A DNA stretch of 64,000 nt, from the NCBI RefSeq assembly GCF_963676685.1, contig NC_092354.1, forward strand, positions 39,888,950 through 39,952,949, read 5' to 3'. Origin of the DNA: Mytilus edulis. Taxonomy: Eukaryota; Mollusca; Bivalvia; Mytilida; Mytilidae. The first letter of the stretch is position 1; each line of letters starts with the position of its first letter. A program made the position numbers and the translations under genes. The notes beneath the pieces are model-generated. The model saw nothing but the letters and a program-made list of their open reading frames with translations. It was not told where the DNA came from and did not search any database. Positions 46,601 to 61,600 of the stretch are shown here, piece by piece.

Positions 46601-49600
46601 TTGGTCAAATTTTGTACAAATTGTAATTTGTACAGGCACGTTTTGTACAAATTATAATTTGTACAAAGTCAAAATACAAATTATAATTTGTACAATATTT
46701 TTGTACAAATTACAATTTGTACAAAATGATAACTTGTACACAACATAATATATCATAAACTTAGTCTTCTGTGCACGATTTTATCATTTTGTTTATGTCA
46801 AATTTAAGGTTGAAAATTGTATAAGAATGAACCTTAATCATCTTGACAGTCATCATTGAAAACTATCTCTTACTTATAGTGTTTGGAAATATCCTTTAAA
46901 CTGTTTGAAGGTTGTATCGACAGATGGCCATGCTGATAAAGATATTATAAAATTTTGTAATTTTCAAATTCATCCAGTTACTAACCGTCCATTTTTTAGT
47001 CTGTCGCATTATACAGTACACAAGAACAGCTCTATCACCACCGCCAGGATAAATGGTGTAAACACCGTCTTTACTATGTGGGATGTCTTCACATTCCATT
47101 TTCTCTAAAGAAATTAGTTTAAATACAAATTATGTTATGTCAATATTTATCTCTCGCAATGTTCGTTAGAAATGGTAAAAGGTCCTTTTTATTGTTTTTC
47201 TTTTAATATAGCACAAAAATAAGGAAATATGCAGCAGTATTACAGACAATCAAAATCAAAAGTAAATTGTCCAGATAGCCTAAAATTAGATTGGTTAAAC
47301 CATTTTAACATGCTTATAATAACCCCATGTGCAAATCTAGAAAATGTGTCGTAAAAAACAAACAAACAAACAAAACAACAAAAAAACATAAAAATCTTAG
47401 AGAGCCTAGTTAACGTCAGCATGACTACTCATTTATTAAAGAACATAAAAAACTGCAAGTAATTTGAAGATGAGAATGAAACTATCAATGGTAGCAATAT
47501 CTATTTGATTTATACATCAACTCAAGAGAGAGAAAAATAGAAACACATCTATGAGGCCAGGTTTGTTAACTAACATCATACAATTAGATTTTGAATTAAT
47601 TTCAAGCGTTATTGTATTTCTTTAACATATAAAATTGAGTGAGGTTAAGTACATTACGATCACTTCATGGCATGCATGTCTTGTTTTAAAAATTGGGTTT
47701 TCCCGTTTCCCGGATATAGTCAAAATCTATCCATTTCTTTAAATGAATATATCATACAAAACACCAATATTTCAAGAAATAATAGAATAACTTACGTGTA
47801 CACTGTGACCCATCCAATACTTCTGTTTGAAAGCATTTACACTTATTATCTATACACCGAAAAGCTGCTTTACATTCCCCATTTTTACTGCATGTCGAAT
47901 TAAAAGGCTTTTCTAAAACAATATTCGTCTTGTTATTGCTATATAAAATAGTAAATCATGAGGACAACCTTGGAGATGAAATGACAATTAAGAGTGAAAA
48001 AAGCTGTGTTATATGATATTACCCTTTTATCCTCGAAAGGAAATGACGGAAAATGCATACACAAGTGAAAACAAAACCTGTTTTCACCGCAGTAAATGAC
48101 AATAAAATAAGTTAATAAATGAAAAATATATCAGCTAAGATATAAAATTAGAATACGAAATAACAAATACTTATAAACCATGTATAACTCCGTGACGATG
48201 ATAGGATAAATGAAATTTAATATAGTGTTTAAGTAAAGGATATAAGCCGATAACATTCAATTCCGCAGACCTGTTCACTATTTTACAGAATGAACTATTC
48301 GAGGCTTACATGATACATCTTACTTAAAACATTGTTAAACGCGTCAAAAAAGGTGAAAAAACAATAGACAAAAAGAAAGTAGACCACATGTGTTGCTACA
48401 TGACGATTAAGACACATCGTATGTGTATTATTATTTTGGCGTGCGCAAGGATTACTCTAGATATTTTCACTGAACACCTTTAAATGTGTGAGTGTTTTAA
48501 AATTAATAAAGAAGATGACCGTATATTCCTAATGCGAAAAATGAAGAAGGTGATATCGTTTATAGTAATAAAATTTAGTTCGTCGTACGTTCATGAATAT
48601 TCATGACATGTGACCATTTGTTTGCACTTAACACTCACTTAAAACCCGTGCGGTCAACTTTCTGGGCATCGACTCTCGCTATAGCCTACAGAAGAGACAC
48701 GTGTATTCACGGATGATTTAATGTGAATTTGTAATTGGAATTATGATATTATTGGTATTATGTTTGTATTTGATACATACATGCATTATATAGAATTAAA
48801 GGTTATAGCGAGTAGCACACCTACATTATGTCGTTTGTTCTTTGTTAAGGCCATAGAATATAAATTCTTTATATTCGGCTGAACTTAGTGAGGGAGAATA
48901 TAATTGTATGTTTTAAACTTCGGATTAAAATCAAATGTGTATAAACTTAGAATGCTGTAAATTGCTCAAGGATAAAATGAACTTTTGATTGGTTGTATTT
49001 AAAAAATAGTTTCATTGTCAGTGCAATGTTTTCAATTAACGCCTGACTTCATTTATTAGCTATCAAATTTATGAATTGTTTTTTAGTGATGTAAGGACTT
49101 TCTTTTATTTTTGGAAAATATGAAAGATTGTGATTTAGAAATTGAATGAAACAAAAGTACAATGAAATAGTTAGAAAAGTTTCCTGATTGTTAATATGAA
49201 TGTAGATCAAGTAATATTTTAGCGAGGATTTGTGTTTGTTTGTTTAGGAGCAGTTTAAATCAATACATTCCTGTACGGGAAACTTTTGGTTGATAATTCA
49301 TGGATTTTTTTTTTATCAAAATGTCTGAACCCAGTACTGCAGTTACTACTTATATTTGTAAAGAAATATTGAATATTACATCTTCTGACATCAGACTCGG
49401 ACTTCTCTTGAACTGAATTTTAATGTGCGTATTGTTATGCGTTTACTTTTCTACATTGGCTAGAGGTATAGGGGGAGGGTTGAGATCTCACAAACATGTT
49501 TAACCCCGCCGCATTTTTTGCGCCTGTCCCAGGTCAGGAGCCTCTGGCCTTTGTTAGTCTTGTATTATTTTAATTTTAGTTTCTTGTGTACAATTTGGAA

Positions 49601-52600
49601 ATTAGTATGGCGTTCATTATCACTGAACTAGTATATATTTGTTTAGGGGCCAGCTGAAGGACGCCTCCGGGTGCGGGAATTTATCGCTACATTAAAGACC
49701 TGTTGGTGACCTTCTGCTGTTGTTTTTGTTTTTGTTTTTTTTCTATGGTCGTATTGTTGTCTCTTTGGCACATTCCCCATTTCCATTCTCAATTTTATTG
49801 AAATACAATGCTTTAACATTATATTTAGAACTTAAACTAAAGTCCATTGTCCAATGATCTGAGATTATAAAATACAAGTAGTGAAAATAAAAAGATGAAT
49901 ATATTATTCAATCTTTTTTTCTTGCATTGCTTTGAAATTATTTGTTTTGTTTAAGTAAAAAGTTATCAATTTTCCCATTTTTTTATGTGTTTTGTTATTT
50001 GATTTTGCCATGTGATTATGGACTTTCCGAATTGATTTTCCTCTAAGTTCAGTATTTTTGTGATTTCACTCATAACGTTAACGGTACATATCTTACTGTA
50101 TCAATAAAATTCATATTAATTTGATTTGATTGTTTGTTTCAAAATTTAATTTTAGTCATTATTTAATACGAATCCTTTACAGCTTATTAATGTGCTTCGA
50201 GCATTTATAACTTGTATATATAAACTCCTTATTTAGGACTATAAAAAGGCCTACATAAAAGTTTAATCCTTTACTAAGAACATGATTTCATTTATTCTTC
50301 ACAAATAAGAAACACCTAATTCCACAATTTCATTGAACGAGAACAGTTTGCTATATTTTAATGTATTGATTGTCCTTGATTGGCATGGACAATATATATC
50401 TACATATCTATAGGCGAGTTAAAGGTAGTAATTGAGTGGGCAGTATCAAATGCAATTCATGTGTTTGTTAATTTTTACACCTTCTGCAGGAAGGTAAAAA
50501 AATGCCCATCAAATTCCAAAAACGATATTATCTTTCTGAAACATAAATTGCATTTAACTTTTATATATTATATAGTTGATGCCAGGCCTTAAAACTTTCC
50601 AAATTGTACAGGTAAGCATGTACACAAAGTAGTTTGTTATGTGAAAATATAATGACTGTCATCATTTGTTATGCTGAATCTTCAGATTGTTTGTTGACCT
50701 TGTAATGTGACATGATCTATCATTCGTTAGAAGCATTACTTTATATTTCATTAATTTTAATTGTCGCTTAAAATGATGTAAAGATTAATAAGAACAACAT
50801 TAGTGGTCAATTTCGATAACTAAAGACGGATGAAGATATAAATCTTTTGAAAAAAGAAATACATAGAAGCAAAAATAACACTTACAACGCGCATTATCAA
50901 CCAATTGAATTAGTGCTGGAGGAGACAACCCAAAACATTAGAAAAATGGCTGTGATATAAGTATTGAGAGTGTTAAAAAGCAATTTGAAATTGATTATTT
51001 TTTTTCTCAAGAAACCGTTATAATAATTAACAAAACTATTGTTTTAGGAGGTGACTTTAATATAATGTTTTATATTATTGTCATTTATTCTTTTGTTGTA
51101 TTTGTTTTCGCATGAAGAAACAAATTGACGGAATTGATAGTTTTTTTCTCCAGTTATTGGACTATTATTTACTTGTTGGAAACAATTGTACTTCAGTGTC
51201 CAATTTTTTCAAAAGGAGGGCACTTGACGATAACATAATGGTTTCGTTCAAGTAAGTGATAGTCCAATCACTGAAATAAAGAACTTGTACAACAATAGAA
51301 TGACGTCACTAAATTTTTTGAACAACTGATAATAGAAATATGGGAAACCATAATAATAAAGAAAACAAGATATACCTTAGGATAGTATATAAAGAAAAAT
51401 AGACTACATTAAAAGGTTTCCAATTTTTGATTTTAAACATGGACATTTTACACAATTTGATGAATAATATGTAATATTATACATGATTTTTTGGTTTCGT
51501 CTTCGATAGACCGATTCATGCTATTAAAATATTGATTTGAAGCTATTTTCATTTGGTAAAAAAAACGAATAATAACATGTGAATAGATAATACAAATCTG
51601 ACACTTCACTGAAATTCATAAACTAACCATATTGCGTCAATATACCCATAAAAGATACCGGGCTTCAAATTCGTTTATAAGACGATATAAAAAAAAAATA
51701 CACCTGACTCACAAGTGACACTCGATTCAAACAAATTAAACGGAACAATAAAGTACCAAATTGAAAAGTACTTGCGACTTGTATTCCCGCAGGTTTTCCA
51801 AAGTATAGCTACAGCAAGATAAGTAATACGGGGAACAAAATTCGAGATATTTTGAAGTATTTAAATTTAGCTAAACAATTGAACTATAAACAACTTTCAA
51901 ACTAGTTTGGGGTTTAGTCTGCCAGGTTTCCTACATTATTTCCTACATTAGAGGATGCATGTAACAAGTCAGGAATATGGCACCAGTTTTTTTTTTTTAT
52001 TCGTTTGATGTGTATATTTTTATTTCGCCATTTGATGAGGGACTTTTTGCTTTGAATTTCTTATTTTTTTATTTTTTTTTCATACATATGTTAATTTACG
52101 TTTTTTGATTAAGTTAAGGCCTTCCAATTGATATTTTATCGTGTGTTTTTCTATGTTGTGATGTTATACTATTGATTCAGAAAAGGGGAGAAGGTTCGGT
52201 AACATAAAAACGTTAAATCCAGCTGCAAATGTTTGCACCTGTCCTTAGTAAGGAATCCGATGTACAGTAGTTGTCGTTTGTTTATGTAATTTATACTTGT
52301 TTCTCGTTTCTCGTTTTAAATATAGATTAGACCGTTGGTTTTCCCGTTGAAGGGTTTTACACTAGTAATTTTGGGGCCCTTTATAGCTTGTTTTTCGGTG
52401 TGAGCCAAGGCTCCGTGTTGAAGGCCGTACATCGACCTATAATAGTTTACTTTTATAAATTGCTATTTGGATGGAGATTTGTCTCATTTGCACTCATGCC
52501 TCATCTTCCTATATCTATATTACCATATCAATGTTAAATTATATCATATCGAATGTATATTCCTGTTTTTACTACAGATAATATGAGAACATTGTTAATC

Positions 52601-55600
52601 ATAAACACTAACATATATGTAGCAATACTCAGATGATCGTTTACATTTAAACTTACTCTCCAGGCAGACGGATCCAGTCCAATAATCTTCACGGTCACAT
52701 TTACAGATATTGTGAGTACAATACATTGTATTTTGACATTCTTGAGAAAACGTACATGATGTGTTGTAAGTTTTTTCTGCAATGAACACGATAAAAGAGA
52801 CAAAATATTGATTGCAAAGATGTTTACTGACACAATCATTTTTATTATATCATCTCTATTAATATGAATGAAATCTAATTAGACAAATTGTTTGAGGTTA
52901 AATATGTTTTAAGAGTTTGAAAACTTGATATCCTTATCCTGATAAATGTAGAAAAAGGGAGTCGTGTTTCTAACTATTCGAAAATGTATCCGTCTTCAGA
53001 ATAACATTCTATATTTTGACAATCGTTGGAATTAAGAAATGAAGCTTGAATTTTTCAAACGAATTAATATAAAACAGAATTCCACGAATCAATAACTGGT
53101 TTATCATTTTCTGGAATTTTTTTCTATATAAAAAAAATTGGTTATTATTTGATTTTACATTTGTATATGAAAGCAATACAAATTTATCAATTTGCAAACT
53201 CAGTGCATTCATAAATTATGAAGGTTTCATGATTATTCTTTATCTTAATTCTGAAAGTTATAATATTTGAAATTGTGATTCCAATAAAAAGTACTCAAAC
53301 GTGTTAGAAAACAATTTCCAAACTATTATTTTTGTCAAAAATATTATAAGTAATAAACTGGCATTTATAATTGTTGGGAATAATAATTTATCACTATTCC
53401 TAATTAGCAGTATTTCAGTCTTACTCAGTGCACACAAAGACCCATTCCAGAATGTGTTGTTGGTACACATGCATTTATTCTGCTCACATCGCAAGTACTT
53501 CTTACACTGGTAATCGTTCGTACATCTTCCATTTACCGGTAGTCCTACATTTGAAGGTTAATTTAAAATATAAATGTTTTAGTTTTAGTTGATTATCTTG
53601 TGACTTAACCCTGTGTGTTTATAATAAATTAGATGCCACAATCTATTAAAGCTCAGTGCCAAGAGTGAGTAAGTTTACTATGCTTAACTCATTGAAGACA
53701 CATATATCTAAATGTAAGGCCGTACCTTGACCTATAATGGTTTACTTTTATAAATTGTTATTTGGATGGAGAGTTGTCTTATTGACAATCCTACCAAATC
53801 TTCCTATATCTATAAGCAGGCACATTGATTTATGAAACAGACACATTATAATAAAACAAATAGCATAGTCGAAAATAAATTTAATTATCGACTAAGTAAT
53901 AATTAATATAAAAAATATTGGAAATTCAAGTATATTCATGAAATATTGAGTACCAAAATCAGACAAATGTTCTAAAATATTGTAGCTACAGTACTTACTT
54001 TCAATGCACGTGTTTGTATTCCAATAAAACTGTGCAGAACACTGACATAAACCAGATAGGCAAACTAAGTGTCCACTGCATTCATTTATGGTTGAACAAG
54101 AGGAGTTTATGGTTTTCTCTGTTTCAATGGAATATAAGAGATCCAAAAACTGATGCGTACAAAATGAAAATCAAAAAAATAATTGTGTAGATGTATCTGA
54201 TTGTCATGTGTTTTCTTGTGCTTTTAAAGGAATATTATTCAGATAAAATTAAAATAGTATATTATCATCTAATATGCGAGACTTGACTGACCATGAATAC
54301 ATGATTTATGTTCCAACATCCGAAAATACAACAATCAACGGATCAATCAAATCATCAAGAATGCTACTATGTGTAACCAAAAGTGTCAATAAACATCTCG
54401 AGAGGTATTCAAAATACATATTTGAAGGATTTACAAAGATTCTAGAAAGTTTGAAGATTAAAGACAAATCTTTTAAGAGGAAGATGTTTTAATAAAATGA
54501 CAAAAGTGAATTGGTATTTGTATTGATACATTTACATTTGTCCCTAAAAACGTCGGTTTATGATAAGTTGTATTAGTGTTTTCAAAATTAGCAATTGAAT
54601 AATCGTTCCAACCATTATATGTCTAAAACCTGTGTCTATCTAGACGAAATGCATGTTTAAGTTTTATCTGGTATCGTTATATTTTGTGTACCATTGTTGG
54701 TCTGTTTGTCTTTTTAATTTATAGCCAAGGCGTTATCATAAAATTGAGAATGGAATCAGTCTATTTTCGACTTACGAATTAAAAATCCATCTAGTATATT
54801 TCACCTCTTTTTAAAGACGTGTCAAACTATAAATATTCATACTAACTCATTAATGTGTTTTTTCTTTTGATTATGGAATTTTTCGTTTTGAGTTTTCTCA
54901 GATTTTTGGGTATTTTACTTATCAGCTCAACATTTACAAATGTACATACGTGTATTATTATCACATTGCAAGTCATGATTACACATTGCAGTGCCAGAAC
55001 AGCATGATTCACATTCTTGGTGAACACCAGCTATCAAACGACGACCCAAAATATTAGTATAACCATGAGTACAAAGCTGAAATTAGATTTTTAAATACAA
55101 TAATTATAATATCCGCTGATGATGTCAATAAATTAACACTTATTAACATCTTATATCGTTGAATTAATTTTCACTTTCGGGAGATAAAGACATCGCATTT
55201 AATTAGACTACATTTTTTAAGTACTTATTTCAATCACATGTCGTCAATTTCTATATACAATAATCGCCCGTTGGGGAGGTGTATATTCGAAATAGTCAAC
55301 CCTAGTAACGATAATTGTACGAGGACTTAAGCCCGATGGGAATAACCCTTACTCAAGTGAACAATATCAGACAAGCATCAACTCAATGGGCCATAATTGT
55401 TTTATGATATCAAACGAACGAATGACAATTAAAAGTAAAATCTTGTAACAGATTGTCAAAACTATTGTGGGTCTATTGACATTTCACGTATGTAAAATAA
55501 AGGTAGAATCGTACAGTAAAATTCAGATGTCTTTAAATAGGACCGTTTACAAGAGATATCGTCGGCACTAGATGACCCAAATCTTGTTTGATCTTGTTTC

Positions 55601-58600
55601 TTTCTCACTTAATAATCATTGATACACTCCTAGCCTGGCTGTTGCAAATTTTTTTTTTTTGTTTATCTAATTTTAAGTGACGTCATACCTTAAAGGGAGT
55701 TCACTTGTAATCATTGAGGTTCGACAAGGATTATTAACAGAGGAATAATACCGTTGTTCGATGGAGTCTTCTTTCATAACAGTGTTATTCATCATGGAAT
55801 TATAGGATTGTTTTAGAGTTACTGCACGTCTTCTTCGTTTTCGACTGTTCAATATTCATTGATATTGGTGGCCAGTTAATCCCAAATGAAGAAAAAGTAC
55901 TTACTGCCGAGTGTTTGCATCCAACGTCATATAAGTGTTGCTTTGAAGCAGTGCTGTATTTATGCAGATAGCATATCTTTTTTGAAACACAAACAATAAG
56001 CATTAGATATTGAAGACCTCAAACACAAATCAAATCTACATCATGACTACATTGGTTCTGTTTTAATTGAAATTAAAAGTGTTTTTTTTTCTAATATTAC
56101 ACTAATCCAACAAAAAACAATAACATATTTATGATATAGCGGTTAACATATGTTTTGCAGCTATAGGCACGTGCATTTGCTATATGTCAATTATGTGATA
56201 TAGTTAACAAACAGTGGGCGAATTTAACAGTAACAATAATATAATATTGAAAAAAAAGAACAGCGTTCCAATGTCAAAAGTGTTGCTCATATTACAAAAT
56301 GGGAATGAAGGCTTGAGAACAAATGCAGTGTTATTTTTCATATAGTTAATATATCAAATTTAAAAATTATAATTAATCGGCCTGATTTGCAAACTTGTCT
56401 GAGACATTTTATAAACATTAGACAAGAATCATATAAATCCGAGCGCAATTAATATTTCCAAAGAACATATTTCTTTTATCAAATTATTGATCGGAACTGA
56501 CTTTTTAACTTGTTCAAACAATTGTTGAGAGAAACTATGCAAAACGCTGTTAATAACTATTGAATAAAAGAAATGAAAAATTGAAACATCGACGAATTAC
56601 TAAATCATGAACCTGTTTTGTCAACAATTATCTTTTTATCTAAATAGGAAATTTAAAAAAAAAATGCTCGACAAAATACACAACCCGGAAAACTTCAAAA
56701 ATGTTTATGTACGATGTCACTTACATATGTGAAGTAAAAACGAGATATATACAAACCTCATCTTTACCACAGGTTGTTGTATTTTGGCACATTCGAGGAT
56801 CCTCAATTTCGCTGCATGATAAACATTTTTGCTGTGGAACTAGAATAAATGCAAATGTATAAGATCAGATGTAAAAAAAACTGAATGACACAATTATATT
56901 AACACATATATTTTCTAGCTGTTAACGACGGTCTCAAAGGCATACGTATATAACATAAATGAACAACTAGTTACAGTTTATATATACATATGTCATGTCG
57001 TTAAATTATCTTTCTTGTTGTTTAATTTTTGTAAGTGTTCAAGTGAATTCTTTTTCAAATCGTTTTTGACAGCTTGTATAGTTTAAAGTGCTTTGTACAA
57101 CCATTAGATTGATAGTCAACGACTAAGGACGGACAAAATTCAAAATTTACTTTAGACGAGGAAATATTTGTTCGTCCTTTGACACGAATAGTCCTTTCGG
57201 CTTAAAGTACTACCTGGGCTATCGGTAAGAGACAAAAACAATCAAAACCTAGGAGTAAACAAAGACTCACAAAACCAAAGGACATTTACATCAACAGTTA
57301 TAAATAATAATTTAGAAACAACACGAACTCCACTAATAACCGGGAGTGAAATCAGGTGCTCCGGAAGGGTAAGCATTTCCTGCACCGTATACGGCACCCG
57401 TCGTGTTATTTTTTTGTTCAGTTGATGGAAGTTTATTATGAATATCAGATATGATTTCTGACACACTTTTGTCATAATGGCCAATCAGCTCATGATGGTG
57501 ACCGTAAAATTTCTTGAGTGATGATCTTAATTTGATTGATTCATAACCCTATCTAAGCAACTTTTGAGAAGGCAGTATTCCTCGTTCAACAAAATCAACG
57601 TACTTTGAGCTAGCTCTAGAGTAACGTATCAATTGAGACACATATCCTCCATATGCTGGTGCCGCTTGGATGTTGCTACACAGAAATGGAAAGTTGACTA
57701 TAGGAAAATTAAAATCATCGCGTTTGTCATAAATTTTGGCATTCAACCTACCATCAGTAGTCATTTCGAGAAAAAGGTCTAAATATGAAGCAGATTTATC
57801 TGTGTCGGTAGTATTTTTAATTTCAAGTTCACTTAGATATATTAAATGTAATTGATCACTGAACCTATTATTATTACATGTATTAAGAGACAGTACATCA
57901 TCAATATACCGGTATTCTTTGACCACAGGTTATTGAAAAATATATGAATAATCTATCTGTTCGCGTTTTTTGATCAATAATATTAATATTTTTGTCTTAA
58001 GATACACGCAATGCTTTACAATTCGGTTTGTGGAAACTTTTTTACAATTGAAAAACCCTATCGAAAAATGACAGAATTTCAACAACCAACGACAGAGTAA
58101 ATCGGAGATGAATTTAGCTATTCCTATAAGGTCCTTTTTGGCAGTAAAGCCAGTTAGATAATTCTACGCGTGTGGCTTTCAAATATTTAAGTTTGAGCTT
58201 TTCTAACTGACTTTTAAAAATTCAGAAAAGACTGCTCACGCATTATAGTTTAAAACCATCAGACACTTATTTTACGATTTATAAGCAGAAACCACGAAAA
58301 ACTAAATCGAAATTAAAAGTTACATGAGTAAAAAAAATGTGTTCTTTATTGTTATATTTATATAGAGCTAATTGGGTCTCTTCTTTAATAATTTTCACAC
58401 ATTAAAACTACGAAATATAATATAAATAAAACTAAGAATTTGTCAAAATGAAAATTTTTTAAATTTTGTTATACCTGAAAGTTACTTTTTTTTGAAATAT
58501 TGGGAGTTGAATTTCATACGTACCACTAATTGTATCATTACAGGAAAGACGTGCATTGCATATATCAGTGTTGTTACAACATTTGTGACACAGCACATGA

Positions 58601-61600
58601 CTGTGATCACTTCTCTTGCCAAATATGTTACCAGTTAAATCTTTCCTACATAACTAAATTTAAATAATTAATTAATTATATATATACCCGTAATAACTTT
58701 ATAATAAACAGTGTGATGATAGGCAGTGGTCTTATTCACTAACACTTCACGCCGAGACATCTTTTTTTTATTACTATTGAATCGTTTACTATGTTATTTT
58801 AACATCCTTCTCTTTTAAATACCAAGTACATGTACAATCAAAGACTCACCTCCAGAAAATATTGTGGAAAATGTTTTCGTCGAACATAAACGCACTTTAA
58901 ATAAACTTATTATATTAAAGGAACAGTATTTTACACAATTCAAATCTCTTAAAATTTATTTTAAAATGACAAATCAAATTAACAAACAAACACTGATAAA
59001 TTGCTTTAGGAAATGATCGAGCAAGACGATTTTGTCAATAGGTTTTATGTATCTGCTCATGCTCGCATGAGTAAAAATGTCACAATCCTGAATATTAAAT
59101 AATATAAAAATCGGTAAAATTGCAGATCGAACCACTATTTTAGATGTTGACTTTAGCAATTGAATTTCAATGGCATGTGCATTGTTATACACCATTTTGG
59201 CTGTGGCAATTTTTAATCAAATATATAATTCGTTTAAAAAAGTATAGGAAAAAATTTAAATTCACGACGGGTTCTTCAAAATCAATGTTGTGTTAGATAC
59301 AATATTGCATTTTATCCTGCAATAGGGTGTTCTACTATACAGCCCTACAGATATCGCTATGCTGTATCTGTATACTATACAGATATCGCTTTAGAGCTGC
59401 GCCTACTGCCGGAGTGAGTATTGTATGAACCTGCGTGACCTTAGAATGTGTATTGCAGTCGCATTCCAATGACGTATCAATTGCAAATTAACGATTCCTT
59501 TAATACGTTCTGTTTGTTTTCAAACATTTCTTTTTGGCAATAAGAATCTCACACCAGATAACATACACACATGAACAGCAGTCTTTTCTACGATGATTAC
59601 TATCGACTTCAAAACTTGAATGCGTATGATTGTGTATCAAAAACAACCATGTCAATTTCAGCATGCATGTTTAGTGATTGTCGAGTCTGAAGCGTAGGAC
59701 AACTCGTACACTCCTGTTTCAAATTGGACAATGTTTTGATATTTGTTTTTACTGTTGAAATTAGTTGTTATGTTGAAATAGATAACTATTCACCTTGAGC
59801 GATGTATTATTCTTGACCATTCGAGATTCTTTTTTTGTGAACCTGTCTTCAGCTGAATGTGTGATTACTGTATCGTTTTACTACACGGAGCTCAAGGGAT
59901 TTCAAATCGAAAATAAATGCAAAACATGTGTTTTTGTGTCTTTCAAAACACAAATAATATACAGAATTAATTGCAGGATAAAGACAATAACTGTTTTGTG
60001 TCTTCAAATATCAGCTGTATTTGTACTCGGCTCGAAACAGGTGTAATAGATCGCTAAAAGCTCGCATACACCTTGTTTTCTAGCTCGCTAAAAGCTCGCA
60101 TACACCTTATTTCCTAGCCTCGTACAAATACAGCTAATATTTAAAGACACTAAACAGTTATTGTCTCTATAATAAGCATTTTTTAAGCAAGTGATTGTTG
60201 TGTGAACAGTAAAATCATGTGATATACTGTAAACTTACCAATCCCGTGTAGAAACAAAAATGTAAATCATCGCAAATGTGTTAACTTGGATCTCTTATTT
60301 GAAAAATATAAGGATTAAATCACCGCAAATTTTACAAAAAAACGTATATGCGACATAACATATCTGCGAAAATACGTCGGTTTACAGTATGTACAGTATT
60401 AAGGTTAAGCGGACATTGTTTTATACAATGATATATTAATGTATACATTACCACCAAAGCAGTATGATACGTTCAATTAAGTTAACACATACCTCGGGCA
60501 GTGCACATCCAACATCATACCGATATTCATTCCTGTTTGTGGAATATTTTTGGATGAAACAAACCTACAGATATCATGATTATTAAGACATAGAAAACTA
60601 GACGAGAATAGTTGTGTTTTTTTAATCAGCTACAAAACTTAAATGTTAAACTATTACTATTTTGATTTCAACATTTACATTCTAGTGTCAGCATAACAAA
60701 AAAGGTTGGTCATCTCTGTGTCAACAAATTATTAAACATACACATTTAGAAACATTTAGACCTTTTTTAGAAGTTATGAATTTGTCTGAATCATATTCTT
60801 ACTGATATAAATAGATTTCTAATTTGTCTTACATTCTTGAACATAATTCTGACACTTTCAGAACAATTCAGACACTTCTAAGAAATTCTTAATGTGTCTG
60901 AATCAAATTCTTAATGATTCAGAAATATTCAGCAAAAATTCAGAATTGTCAGCATCAATTCAGAATAGAAATATGCAGACATCATTCATCATGTAAGACA
61001 ATTTCAGCAAAAATTCAGACATTTTTAGACAAATTCAGACAATATTCAGATTTTTTTTATGAGGTTCCGTTAGAGCTTGAGTACCATGTAGTAATGATTT
61101 ACACGAGAAGACATTATTATCCGTATTATGTCAACATGGTATTTTATCTTTTTTGGTAGTAGTTAATTTATTTTTATAATTATCATTTTGTTGGTTTCTT
61201 CTATTAACTTAGACTGGAAAATCTTCTTGATAAGTTTTTCTGTGCTTTTTGATGTATGTTTGTTTATTCTACATTGGCTAGAGGTTAAGGGAAGGGTTTT
61301 AAAACTTTGCACCTGTCCCAATTTAGGAACCGCTAGCTTTTTAGGTCTTTTATTTTAAACTTTGGTTTATTTGCATGTTTCGGAATTTTATGACATTGGG
61401 CTGTTCCTGCATTTTGGTCGGGTTATTATTTCTTTGACACATTCCTCGTTTCCATTCTCATTTCCATAAATTGGACAGAGAAAATAGTGCATTCAATAAA
61501 TCATACACGATATACAAAATACACCGATAAATTGTAAGTTTGCTACTTACTTCATTATTTTTACACATTTCATGACCTGCACAAAATTCTCCATCAGCCA

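Noticed and set aside
46578-46741. CRISPR-like array
   Set aside because: Units are palindromes almost touching one another with no unique spacers, and the DNA is animal.
52534-52839. Minus-strand frame of 101 codons
   Set aside because: It is a shifted-frame shadow of EB exon 52657-52776, whose real frame has the cysteine pattern and splice sites.
57242-57484. Minus-strand frame of 80 codons
   Set aside because: It is out of frame with the RT fragment that reads through this area after a stop; no independent signal.
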